Shown here in pieces: positions 42,563 to 55,189 of a stretch of DNA of 64,000 nucleotides (positions within the stretch are counted from its first letter, which is position 1; each line of letters opens with the position of its first letter). The stretch comes from Saccoglossus kowalevskii. Lineage: Eukaryota > Hemichordata > Enteropneusta > Harrimaniidae. The notes under the pieces are model-generated. The model had not been told where the DNA came from, ran no database searches, and worked only from the letters and a program-made list of their open reading frames with translations. The stretch lies in contig NW_003125914.1 in assembly GCF_000003605.2 (NCBI RefSeq), forward strand, positions 24,662 to 88,661, given 5' to 3'. A program made the position numbers and the translations under genes.

Positions 42563-42564
42563 TA

Positions 42565-43821
42565 CGAGGGGCGTTCAATAAGTAATGTCACTGACCCACT
42601 TCCAGTTGTCTGATCTAGATGAATTTTTGGATGTGTAATCATTTACATCTATATGGGTTATGTTGCAAAAACAGCTCTGAACTAATTGTGGTTTCTGATT
42701 TACAGGTGTTTGAACTGAGTCAGGTGTGAAATTGGAGCCAGTTGAGTGTCGCGCAGTGACCCAGTTTTTGTATTTGAAAGGACGCACACCAAAGGAGACT
42801 TTTGATGAAATGAAAGAAACTTATGGTGATGATGACCCATCATATGACCTTGAAAACGTGAATTCAAACAATGGCCGGCAGTCTGTGAAAACAGCTCCTG
42901 GTCGTCCCTCTTCTGCCATTGATGAGGCATCTGTCCGTCAAGTTCAAACAGCCATTTTAGAAGATAGACGCATTACTGTTCCCCAAATAGCCCAAAAGTC
43001 ACGATTAGTACAGGGTTTGTGGAAACTATCATTCATGACCATTTGCATATGCATGAGGTGTCAGGTTACCCACAACTTTCCAGAAGCAAGAACGCGTCGA
43101 GTGCTCGAGGATGAATTTGGAGATGTGCCAAGAAGATGCGTCAACGTTTTTCAAAAGACTGATTACACAGGATGAAACTTGGGTCCATCACTATGATCCA
43201 GAGACCAAAGCCCAGTCAATGCAGTGGAAGCACTTGGACTCACCTCCAAAGAAGGCAAGGGTGCAGCCCTCCGCTGGCAAGGTCATGCTCACAGTCTTTT
43301 GGGACCAGGACGGAGTAGTGATGACAGATTTCCTGGAATAGGGTACCACAATTACAGGAGCCTATTACACTTCACTTTTGATGAAATTAAGATAAGCTAT
43401 AAAAAACAAGAGGCGGGGCAAGATCAGCAAAGTTATCCTCGTCCTGCAGGACAACGCTCAGGCCCACAACTCGCATGTCACCAGATCAGAAGCACGAGCG
43501 CGTGGCTATGAAATCCTCCCTTATCCCCCTTACTCTTCTGACCTTGCACCCCCTGACTTTCATCTCTTCCCAGCCATGAAGTTGTTTTTGAAAGGAAAGC
43601 GTTTTCTAAATGATGCAGCCTTGATTTCTGAAGTTACAACGTGGTTGTAAGACCAACCTGGGGTGTTCTACAAAAACGGTGTCCAACGCTGCATCAAACG
43701 ATGGGAGAAACGCATGACTCTGGGTGGTTCCTATGTAAAGAAAGACTAATAACTGTGCCAAGTTTCATTAATCTCCTGCTACGGGAAATGGGTCAGGGGC
43801 ATTACTTATTAACGCCCCTCG
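42565..43821 (+). mobile_element. Mariner transposon 2, both ends present, coding part dead
   Basis: 1257 bp, flanked by TA target duplications (42563-42564 and 43822-43823). Left end CGAGGGGCGTTCAATAAGTA and right end (reversed) CGAGGGGCGTTAATAAGTAA are inverted repeats differing by one base in this stretch. Transposase pieces: 42726-43175 (FLYLKGRTPKETFDEMKE, SAIDEASVRQVQTAILEDRR), 43111-43341 (DETWVHHYDPETKAQSMQW, GKVMLTVFW), then out-of-frame parts with LQDNAQAHNSH and SDLAPPDFHLFPAMK. Several frame changes and an early stop after DFLE leave no intact protein. Very close relative of mariner 1. Confidence 0.9.
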
Positions 43822-44466
43822 TACCTACTGATTTATGTACATTTCATAGTGAACTATGTTGCATTGAACCACAAACCACCTGCTTAGCTCATTCATTTGA
43901 GTTTATTCGTCGATCTGGGAATCGTTGGGCCGATTCCAGCATGTTGCTTATCAAGAAGGCAACACATTTTTAAATAGTAAAGGGAAAATTGTACTCTACT
44001 CTAAAAACACTCCATTCCTATTAATGGGTTATTGTTGAGAAGAAGGAAACAAGTAAAACGGCAACTGTATGGGACACAGGAAGCTAATTTCCGAGTAAAC
44101 ATGCATTATTCAGAACAAAACGGGCACTGTTTAAAAAAAGGAAGAGATTTTCCTAGTAATATCTGAACAAAAACTGTTCTCTATATGAAAGTATATATTG
44201 CCCGCTACAATTTAAATGAAAGAAAGTGTTTCTAATGACAAAAATCAGTAATTTATTCAAACATTTCAGAAACAGATACAATAATTATGGCTGCAAAATG
44301 AAGACAAATACAACAATTCTGAGACATAAATATACTTTTCATAAACAACGCGCAAGTGATAACTCATCCAAGTGAAAAGTCTATTGTGTTAGAATATTCC
44401 AAACGTCCATTTTTCGGGACAAAAGCGCGAACAGAAAATGTATGGCATACAGAAGATCATTGTCGT

Positions 44467-44565
44467 TATGGCAACATATCAGGTATGAAGTATTCAGGTT
44501 CCCGGTGAAGAAAGTATTGAAGACTTACCACAGAGAAAAATGGCACAGCGACATAGAGGCATGTC
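44467..44565 (-). pseudogene. Truncated duplicate of exon 3 with its downstream intron
   Basis: Close match to 45640-45752: the last part of exon 3 of gene D (coding LTCLYVAVPFFSV), its GTAAG donor, and about 60 bp of adjoining intron including ATGGCAACATATCAG. It lies 200 bp downstream of the gene D stop, outside the gene, with no other exons beside it. This is a relic of a tandem duplication. Confidence 0.8.
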
Positions 44566-44780
44566 AAATCTTGATAACATCAATTGTAATCTTCAATGAG
44601 AATTTCAAGTTCAAATACACATAAATTCATATGAACTAAATTATTTCTATCTAAACGAATGCTTGTACGGACAATTTAACATGAACTATTTTTTTCATTC
44701 CATTGATTTTGTAAGGTTCATACTGTGCATAAATAAAGCTGTGATGAAAATATCAGTGCAAATAAAAGCATTTCGGTTAT

Positions 44781-47700
44781 TTATTTCAGAGTTACGCCTG
44801 GTGCAATCCAGGAAACAATTGTCTCTAAACCAAGACTTTCCTTTCCTTGAATTACACGCCACCGATCCGCAAAAGCTGACCAGGACGAATGGGACGTTCT
44901 AACAAATGTGGACGACCCTGCAAATAAGTGACATATATAGAGCATGTTAATGCACATGTTATGAAGACATCATTATACATGCAGTCATAGTGACCGAGCA
45001 TCAGATGTGATAACACACTTGTGATACGTACGGGCACAGATTTCCTGCTCCAAACGTGATACCATGTAACCATCGTATTTTATTTGTCCAATATCTGGAT
45101 AATCTTGAGTTGTTATATCACTAAAACTTTTTACTCGAGGAATCTTGGCGTTTTTCAGTATTGTGATCATTGTCTGCAGGAAATAAAAAAAGGAAAGATA
45201 TGCATTGAGACGATAGTAGAAACAAGTGGAAAACGTGTCGCAATGTGACGGTTTTGACGAAAATGGCCGCCACTATCTCGTTGTAAGCGAGAGTGCCTCG
45301 AAACTTGTTTTCGTCCAACAAATATGGTTTTATTCTAGATCTCTTCCTTTGATAATTTCCAGTGTTCCATAGATCTATGTGATTTTGTCGCTCACAACGA
45401 GATGTCAGCGGTCATTTGTGTGCTCATTTCACAGGATTTATTGCCGAGAAACTACACTCTCTTGATGTATTCGATGAAAACAATTCCACAATATATAATA
45501 GTATGATGTCACGTCGCCTCCATCACATGCTCCTTAAATGAAACAGTAGTCGATAAATGAGTGACAAAAACTTGTAACCCGCGTTTCATCTATATCAATA
45601 TCCTGTCAATATTTATAGTCAAGTGGACTATGAATATTTTTGTTATGGCAACATATCAGTTACGAAGACTATAGGTTCCCATCATACAATTATTGAAGAC
45701 CTACCACAGAGAAAAATGGCACAGCGACATAGAGGCATGTCAAATTTCGAGCTTGCATCAATTTAAGTATATCGTTTGCGGCCACCTCGGCGGTTTTATT
45801 GACAGCAGCAATTCGTGGAATATTTCCACATTCTCTCGTAAGATGACCACATCTAGGCAAAATCAAACAGCAATGACAGTTAAGGTAGAATCCCAATCAT
45901 GTTTTTTGAGAAAGTTGGTCATAGCAGTTATGTTAAATCATTGAGCTATTGTCCCATGGTAACTTGAAATAGCATTCATGGAGTTACAGTGATGCATTTT
46001 GAGAATCTTGCCCTATTCTCTTGTAAATCGCTATATATAAAATAATTCCATAAAACAGAATGTTAAACAACAATCCATTACTGGGATTGATGACATTTTC
46101 ATGAATGATATTTTAATAACATGGACACAAAGTAATAAAGCGTAGGAAAGTTCCACCAAAAGTTCCATCCTACTATCCATTACGCACTACACTATTTTAC
46201 CATGGAATACTCCGAAAAAGAGGTAAGCGTCTTTGGTACATTGGTAAATAACGAAAAATTACAAACAACCCTATACAAAGAAAGTATTGCGGCGGTTATT
46301 TCCACTCATTCAGCTTCCATTCTGGCATTACGGGTGTATCCATAGTTGACAATTAAGCATTACCGGAACACTGTAATAATCTGCACAAAACATTTACAGA
46401 TCTTCAATACACACTACGTAAACTTAGCGAACAGATTGAATAACCGTGCTAGAAGAGTTCCTAGGGATAGTTTTCTTTAATTCAGATAAACTAAGAATGA
46501 TGCAGAAAATACCGCTAGACATTAAATGCAGATCCCCCATATCGTATTATCAATGAAATCATGGCACATTCCAATGTGACAATACACTGCGGCAACTTTA
46601 TAAGGACAAACCTATTCTGGCAAACGAACAACCACAACAAGATCACAAAGATCTTAAGCATAATCGTAAACAAGGTATTTGTACAATGCCAAGTGGGTAG
46701 CAAGAAATACAAACTTTTCCCATATATGAACTCCTAATACTAATACTACTAGTGGACAGTCACACTTCAACACGCGTATGTTTCAATGTTATCTATGCAA
46801 TTACTTGTAACCTACTAATTACTCATTTCTTGTCATTACCCATCTACCTTGGCAGCGTATGAAAAAATATACATTTCACACAAGAAGAAATAACGAATAT
46901 GGATCTAGTAGCAAACATTTTTCTCGGATAGAATCATAATTTGGTTGAACAGAGGCAATTATTATACTACGCACTTACACTTCGCCTGTTCTATTTCTCC
47001 AATGTAATGCCATGAAAGGATCGCCATCGCATAATTTCTTTTCCACATCATCAGCAATTTTGTTTATAATTGGCGGTGATACAAAATGGGTGTCTACTTT
47101 ATAATACTGTTGCCTGAGAGCAGGAAATTCCCATCGGGTGTCTATGTTTGGATCTAATACTCCCAAACATCGCGTCGTTGGTGGATTTAACAACAGCTCC
47201 TCCGCCTGGGCACTAGTCTCGGGAATATGTGAATTATCGGGCAATTTTATTCCATAATATTTTTCAAGACCTTCTTTCTTGAACGCGTAGCGTTGCAGAT
47301 AGTCATTTTTCGTTTTGGTGCTTCCCATTCGATAATACGGATGCATTAATAATCTTTCAACTGTACTGTTGCAATCGCGTTTAAAATCATGCACAGTTGC
47401 CACATCAACTAATTGTTTGAGCTTTCCTAAGTCGAAGGTTTCATTCACATATTTCATCAGCTTTCTTCCCGACGTCCAATGTGTGTGGAACCAATTTTCT
47501 ACAACCGTTCTCTTATATGCCAGTGCAAACGCCACTCCTCGCATAAACGAACCGTATTGCACATTTGGGCCATTGTAATCGTAATGTAATGGGAATAGAT
47601 ATAATCGATCTTTTGAATTTACTTTTATTTCTTCATTGTTCTTCGGTATTGTGGTCGCCCTATTTCTTTGATCATTTGGGTGATCGTTCGATTCAATGTT

Positions 47701-50700
47701 TGTTTCATCTGACTTTGATGACTGCACATGTGATGTCATCTGCTCGGAGGAATTAAAAAAAAAACATTAGTAAAGAAATTTTAAACATTAATTATTCAAT
47801 CAAATATATAAATGTTTAGTCAAAGTCGCAATATGACCTTCAGTATAAAGAACAAATATGCTAACCAGTGGAGCAAACTGGGATACATATGGGAATACTA
47901 TGTTGAATTTTGTATGTTTTTCAGGTAGGGTTACAATCTCATTAAAATAAGGTTCTACTTTATTTCAGTCAAATATTTGGTGTTCTATTAAACTTGTGTT
48001 TATCACGAGAGTCAACGAGATGAAAGTTAAATAACATGCAGAGGTATGTAAAATGAGTGACAAAAAAAATATAAAATATAAACAAAATTGTATAAATAAA
48101 TAAATATTAGCTGTATAATTTATTTGTATGTGGTGATTTTATTATTGAGGATGAGAGAGAACATATAGATGGACGTCATCTGGAAAACAACGCTGTCCAA
48201 TTTAATATTATTATGAGTAACAGCTTTATTGTGTGTACTTGGTGTCACTGAACGATAGGTATTTACCGATTAGCATTTTAACAATTCTCAGTGGACGCCA
48301 AACCACAGAATTGTTTTCTTGTTTGTAAAAAGTAGGAATACTCGGTGTGTTTTATTATACAAATGTTCACCTCAACAGATGGACATACAGTTTTAGCGAC
48401 CCGAAGAGCTCATTGTCAACCAAAGCGAAGCTTTTACGATTCCCAATTCGACTATTTTTTTTTATTTTCGCCTTTTTGTTGACGACTATTTCATATTGGC
48501 ATACTCAATTTACATGATATAACCGCCCATTTAAATGATTGCCTGCTATGGTGTGCTGCCAACAAACTTTCAATAAAGAAAAGGAATTATATCGTTTTTA
48601 GTACAAGCAAAAAAATCACCTAATGTGGCGGGCCAAATTAGCATTCATTCAACACTCGGCCCGATTATTCAAAAAAATAAACATCCTTGATATCTATAAA
48701 ATGCACAAATTAGTCATCTGTACTTTCATTCATGACTTAATCCACCATAACTCTGTCCATAATATTTATGACTATTTCAAACCTAGTCATCATTCATATT
48801 AAACCAGACAACTCCACAATCAAAATATACCCGTACAGCTTTTGGCCAGTTTTCGATGACATGCATAAAATATGGAATGATATCCCGGCTACAATTAGGT
48901 CAATTATTATTATTATCAATGTGTGTTGGTGTGAAGTTTGAATTAAATTGTCCCAGGCATGTTGGAGACACAAGTGCGGACGGACACAGGCACACATGGA
49001 CGCACGAACAAGAGGTGAATTTATAAGTCCTCGTTTCCGAACAATCTTTTTTCAAGTTGCTTATCGGATTATTGAATGAATTTTACCATCAATGTTTAAT
49101 TGTCTTCAGTACTTTAGCTGTGCTTCTGAATCATTTGTGTTATTGTTCGTCTGCTAAGTCGGCTCTCATGATTGCGTGGTCTACAATGCGATGTATGGGA
49201 TTATCATACGATATGCTCGGGATCACGCCTCCTACGCATTCAAATGTGTTATGTACGAGGGTTAGGGCATGTGTTATATATTCGTGTATTTATAAATAAT
49301 GTAAATTTCACTAATATAAGGGCGTCAACTGCGAGATTTCGCGTGATGCGTGAATGACGCACGCCAAACGTCTGCCGCCACAATCGAACAATTTGATTTT
49401 GAGTTTGAATTTTTTTGTTTCGTAACTCACATCGAAAGACCGATCTTTGACAGGGGAATACTGCGTTTGAATACCCTTATATAATACTTCATCGAAATTG
49501 GCCATCATCAAATGTGTACAGCAGATTATTAAGCATGGAAATATCCCCCAAATATTTTCGGGTTTGTCAAATCTCACGCGATGATTGTCGTCACTACGAC
49601 GCTATGACCTTTGTTTGTCCTGTTTTTACGTTCAATTTTACTCATAGTTAGCCACGATGAAGAATTAGGATTTTTAATTATCAGTCCATGGTTTATGTTA
49701 AAGCCCAGTACGTTGTCCGGGTTTTACTTCTGAGCGCAGGCCGACATAAAGCGGATAGGACGAATTGAGACGAATGAAAAACGCTTCAACGTCGTGTGGA
49801 TCACATTGTGTCATATAAGAGCCAAGTATGTAACATCGTGTTGATCACATTGTGTCATATAAGAGCCAAATATGTCACATCTTGTGGATCACATTGTGTC
49901 GTATAAGAGCCAAATCTGTCACATCGTGTTGATCACATTGTGTCGTATAAGAGCCAAATATGTCACATCGTGTTGATCACACTGTGTCGTATAAGAACCA
50001 AATATGTCACATCGTGTCGACCACATTGTGTCGTATAAGAGTCAAATGTGTCACATCGTGTTGATCATGATGTGTCATATAAGAGCCAAATATGCCACGT
50101 TGTGTAGAAAACATTGTGTTATATAAGGGCCAAATATGTCACATCGTGTAAACCAGATTGAATCATATAAGAGCCAAATATGTCACGTCATGTAGAACAC
50201 ATTGTGTCATATAAGAACCAAATATGTCACGTCATGTAGAACACATTGTGTCATATAAGAGCCAAATATGTCACGTCGTATAGAACACATTGTGTCATTT
50301 TATGAACCAATTATGTCACATCGTGTTGATCACATTGTGTCATATAAGAGCCAAATATGCTACTGATATCCGCTACTTTTTGCGATGATGATATATGTAT
50401 TTTAATTGTCGAATAAAACGTCATTCATCGGGACTAAGCACCGCGTGTTTGATGGTCCCGGCAGAATATCGCCCGGATCTCGTGCTGAAAGATTTATAAC
50501 TCTATACTGTCCCATGTGATGGCAGAAGCATATCTCGGAATATTACATTTTGCAATGAATCGTCAGATTGTTTGATCGGTCACGCTGCATTTGGCGAGTA
50601 CGAATAATGTACTGATAATTAAGTGGATTGATGGTGACGGCAACTCAGTCCAAACTAATAATTTATACTATTGCCAGTTGACTGTGTTTAGACCCATATT

Positions 50701-52317
50701 CTTAGAGTTCGTTCCACGATTTGATCAACCTGGAATATTATCTCGCCAAGACTTTTACAAAGCTTATTTAGTATTCACAATGGTTGCTTAGGTAACACAG
50801 TTTATAAGTATACATATACCACAGATTGATTATATTAAAAAGGCGTAAACGTACTATGGTTCATGCTACGATGGGCTTGCTATTACATGACGACGTCATG
50901 GATGTTTAGCTATTCTTATGTTACGGTCGTTAAACTTATGTTGTATAATGAAAAACAACCATCTGACTTTTTGAATAATGCGAAATATCGTATAGGGTAA
51001 AATATTTATGATAAATGCAACAAAATAAGTTCAAAAGGAGGTCGCGACTTAAATTGAACGATCCTTTGTCTATCCTGTTCCTCTTTTAGTTTACGCGTGC
51101 AGAGTTGTTATCACTTATTGCGATAAATCAATCAAGACACATTCGATAGTTTTAATTTACGATCTTTATTTCATGTGTCACCTTTTTCCTATTAACAGAC
51201 AACATGGAATATATTATAATATATAGTATATACTAGGACAGACCTTAGAATGAGGGAATACGGGCAACTGGCTTATAATTCAAAGGATTACGCGACATCC
51301 GGCGAGCAACGTGACCTATTATCGCTATAAACAAAAATACCAAGCTAAGGACCCGCAATACTCGCGTCACTCGCAACAAACCGGTTTACTGATAGAAGTT
51401 TATCAGATTTTTGACCTTTGACTAGCTGGCTTAATTTAAACTTTAAGTTCATTTTTCGTCAGTATAAATTTATTATTCGTCAGATATATCTGTTCTCATT
51501 GGGCTTCAATTGTCATATTTTTGCTCTTTTTCAAAACATGAACCGGCTGTTGTCTGGACTATCGCATTGCTAACCTAAACCATACCATTTTCTGGAAGGC
51601 TGGCATGTTTAACTTTTTTATTTTGTATTTCTAAAATAGTCGAACAGTCTGAAATATGTGAAAAGCTTGTGTAAGTTGTGCTGTGTTGCATTAGAACGAT
51701 ATTTTTTGCAAGTGTTTGAGAGACTGGAAATACATTCGAAACTGTTGAATTGTCACGTTTGAGGCGTCAAATGTTTCGTTCGGTTCCTAAAATCTATAAA
51801 ATCTGTCAATTTATTGTTTTTACGTGAATTAACCATTACATTCAATTTCGGCGGAATATCAACACAGAACTATTATCACTGTTAAGGACACCCAATACAA
51901 CCAATTTACTTCACAGAAGTGCCTTGACACCAGAGGGCGTTATTGTTATGATAATACAGTGCATTTTTCGATAGTGACTCGTATTTTACTTACCCTATCA
52001 GAGTCCGTGGCATTTGCCAGCGTCTCATTCAACTTCTGTTCATTTGGGTTCTGGTCACGAACCCGAGACATCACTACCAATCCCTTTGGGTCACGAGCAT
52101 CCTTTATACCAGACTTGTTTGTGGTAATATTCCCTATTGATTCAGTCACGATGACTGTGCGCCGGTTCTCACCAGCTTGATACCCATTAGCAGCAACTGG
52201 TTTGACTGAGTCAAGAACTGACGATAATGAATCCCTGAATACATATAACTCCCATGCTGCTATAGTAACACAACACAAAAGTAACCCTTTGAAAACGGTT
52301 CTCATGGTGATAGACAT
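44781..52317 (-). CDS. Gene D: O-fucosyltransferase-like type II glycosyltransferase
   Basis: Exons, minus strand: 52317-51994, 47739-46979, 45852-45705, 45173-45032, 44917-44781; in frame, 503 aa. I start at MSITMRTVFKGLLLCC (52317). The inner Met at 52305 gives MRTVFKGLLLCC, which matches the start of gene C (MRRVFQIGILCC) and may be the true one (499 aa). Anchor, then a stem. Exon 2 has NGPNVQYGSFMRGVAFALAY, RTVVENWFHTHWTSG, RDCNSTVERLLMHPYY, TRCLGVLDP, TRWEFPAL and ends HWRNRTGE. Exon 3 has VCGHLTREC; exon 4 PRVKSFSDI and LEQEICA; exon 5 SSTFVRTSHSSWSAFADRW and WIAPGVTLK. The minus-strand AATAAA (44785-44780) overlaps the stop codon, implying a very short 3' UTR. Intron 1 (4.2 kb) contains a LINE fragment, a MITE and a minisatellite. 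Closest relative in the window: gene E. Confidence 0.85.
48475..48905 (+). mobile_element. LINE reverse-transcriptase fragment, CR1/jockey-like
   Basis: Pieces in shifting frames: FVDDYFILAYS (an FxDD form of the RT catalytic motif), HLNDCLLWCAANKLSI, NYIVFSTSK, LDIYKMHKLVICTFIHDL, and KIWNDIPATIR (typical of the C-terminal end of CR1/jockey-type ORF2). The order agrees with these LINEs, while several frame shifts and internal stops make it dead. It lies in intron 1 of gene D, antisense to it. Confidence 0.7.
49327..49640 (+). mobile_element. MITE family 2, copy 2
   Basis: Collinear with 28519-28824, including ACGTCTGCCGC, CATCGAAATTGGCC-like and CTATGACCTTTGTTTGTC blocks, with a short extra segment near 49550. 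Left terminus ACTGCGAGATTTCGCGTGAT. In intron 1 of gene D. Confidence 0.65.
49791..50358 (+). repeat. 44-bp minisatellite, about 13 units
   Basis: Imperfect head-to-tail units with core CACATCGTGTTGATCACATT, GTGTCATATAAGAGCCAAAT and so on, each 44 bp. Units differ by point changes (CATCGTGT against CGTCATGT) and form local sub-groups, which suggests stepwise expansion. In intron 1 of gene D. Confidence 0.9.
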
Positions 52318-55189
52318 AATGGGAAGTGATGATACAACTTTATGGGGAATGGTCAAAGCTCGCTCGCTCTGCTGAATATAAAACAACGCTGACGATTTCC
52401 ATATGGGCTGTGCATCACAGCTATTGTGTTGACTGTTGGATTTAGGCGTCACATGACATACACGACACGGGTGGTGACATCGAGGGACCATGTAGTGTTC
52501 CCATTGTTAAGGTAGTTGTTACAACTCGGACCAGGCATACATATAGCGCGCATATGTAGCGAGAGTGTTAGCTTTTCCCGAACACGTTCAATATAATTGA
52601 AATTTGAACAAAATATTTCAAGAACTATAATATTTTAATTGACCTCTAATTATTGGAATATTCATAGAAAACAGATAATGTCACACAATGAATAAATCTG
52701 ATTGAGGGATATGATAAAGAGCCTACACACTATATATCGAAGAATTTATGTTAACAACAGTTTTCAAAGAGTGGTCGAAATAGATGTTCCAAACTACACA
52801 TCAAATATGAAAGCAAAATTAAGATTTAATGATTTAATGATCTTAGTTACATTAGGCGTTATCGCAAAAGCAGAAATGCAGAGAAGCAGTCAAAAATACC
52901 AGTTTTTCATAATTGAACTAGACTATTTTCGACACATCAGCAATAGTGTCATAATATATCTAAAACAACTCAGAATATCTTCACAACAAATATCAACATG
53001 TAATGTCAAAGAAGTTTTTTTTTTTAAATAAATAAGCTTATCCATTGAAAGAAATCCCATGAATTTGTCCAAATTAAATTATGTTGTGCCCGGAGCCAAA
53101 CAAGTTGAGAGTATCCAAGAGAAATGTTGAATATGGATATAGTCAGGCGGCCATTTGTAAGTTCAGCAACTTCTATTTCTTTTTCATTTTCTCGTATGTT
53201 ACAGAAATAGTTTTACGTTATTAAATATGTGTACAAAATAATAGTATTGGTGATATTTAACTTTTAAAAACCCATATTGTTTTTCTGTGCAATGCAATGG
53301 AATCGACATGAACTATAGAATTGTGTATCAAATCGAATGCAAACAGGCAGGAACAACTAAAACTAAATGAAATATAAATTTAACTATAAAGGACGACATG
53401 TTAAAAAAAATGATGTTTTATTCTGTGGCTACCGTAACCATACATTTCAAACATATATAACTAATATATATAAAACGTATTATTTGATTTTAATTTAATA
53501 ATGGAGAGAAACAATATCTGTAAGAACTGGAAAAAAAATCATGTTCCGTCCGTTTTGGGTTTGGGTCAGTCAGCGATTTGACTTTATCACGTGACATAAA
53601 TAAATATAAGTTTGATAAAAGTATTATTCAAATGTGCCTGTAATTGGTCTACATAAACTAATTTGCATATACGTTCTGAAGTAACGATTTCTCTAGTTGG
53701 GATAAAACAAAGGCATACCGGTCGAATATTGTCGATACACAGTCTGCAACTCAGAATATGCTTTTTGATAAAATATGCTATATAGAAAAAAACAATGAAT
53801 TTCTCAACAACAATCTAAATTTTGTGCAAACAAAATATATATAAATAAGCTGCGTGTATATTAAAATACAATTTTGATTGTGAAATAAGATTTGAAAAAT
53901 ACTGGTGTGGGCGAATCGCGATATTTTATATTACGAAATGAAATGTAAAAATCACAATTACATTTACACGACAATGCTCTGTAACTACGAAAAGTATTGA
54001 TTTGTCAAAAAGAGAGAGGGCATGACCTCGTCGCTCCCTCTAAACCTAGCCGGACCGCCCGGGCATTTCCTCAACTTAGCGACTGCTTTGTATTAAGCAC
54101 CATTACAACATAAACGTATTAAGCACATTTACTTCGGGCAACGACTTATGAGCATAAACTTCAGTTCACATGATCGTTGAGCGTTGAACAATACTGTATT
54201 AATTCAAGTGTCAGGAAATAATTGTTATATATATATGTAGGATCACTTCTTAAATAATTGAGAAAAAAGAAATTTTTACGAAGATAAAAAAATACTGTTC
54301 TTTCACTTTTGAAACTTTGTGTTGAATATACAGTAAATAATTATGCTATTCAGTGATATAATGCCAAATCTCAAGGTAGTAATTTAATGGAATCATATTT
54401 GAACAATAAGTACCTAGCAGCTGGCCATAATGTGACGGTCAAAAATCGTCTCACTATACACTTGGGAAAGGATTCTCCATCTTGCCAATACTGGGGATAT
54501 GTTTTCGGGTATAACGCTCATTCATTCCCATAAATACACATAACACGAGAGTTTCAGTCTAATGTCTTTTACGAGTAGAGCTGTGACCAAAGCCACCGTC
54601 CAACCAACGCAAGCTCTTTATTCAACTACCAGCAAAAGCATATAACGTTGTACATTTGGAAGTCTCTGACATAAACCTCGTCCTCTAAAAAGTTGCACTC
54701 ATTCAAATGCTAATGATTTCTCAACATTAAGCCAATCATAGACACTTCCGTTGACAGTACGAATGGCAAATGATGTCATCTCTCGAGTTGTAATTCTAAA
54801 TCATCTATGAACTTGTTATTGTAATGTACCACTATTCGCTTACTCATGATCTGTAATAACCCTGGGTATCCAAACATTCCACTCATCTCTTAGTACCGAA
54901 TCGAACAATAAAATGAGTACACCGGGGTCAACACGTGATCAAACCGTTTAGATCAAATTTGATGACAGCGCACATGTCAACTTACGCTATTGTCTATGAC
55001 AGGACAGTCAAACATCCCAAAATGTAACAATTAGAAAATAACAATTAGAAAAGCCGTATTTAGCATCTTGCTCGGATAAAAATAAAAATAATATTGTTCA
55101 GCTGTTAATTATATACATAATAGACGTATTCAATATTTACTTGTATTGCATTACTATGATCTACGAAGTCAAGCGTAAGCCGCAACTTT
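52318..55189. other. Intergenic region between gene E (3') and gene D (5')
   Basis: Presumed promoter of gene D next to 52318, then AT-rich sequence. A 109-codon open frame at 52702-53031 shows no family motif and is probably chance. Nothing else recognised. Confidence 0.5.

Noticed and set aside
52702-53031. 109-codon open frame upstream of gene D
   Set aside because: AT-rich composition, no family motif, ends in a homopolymer run.
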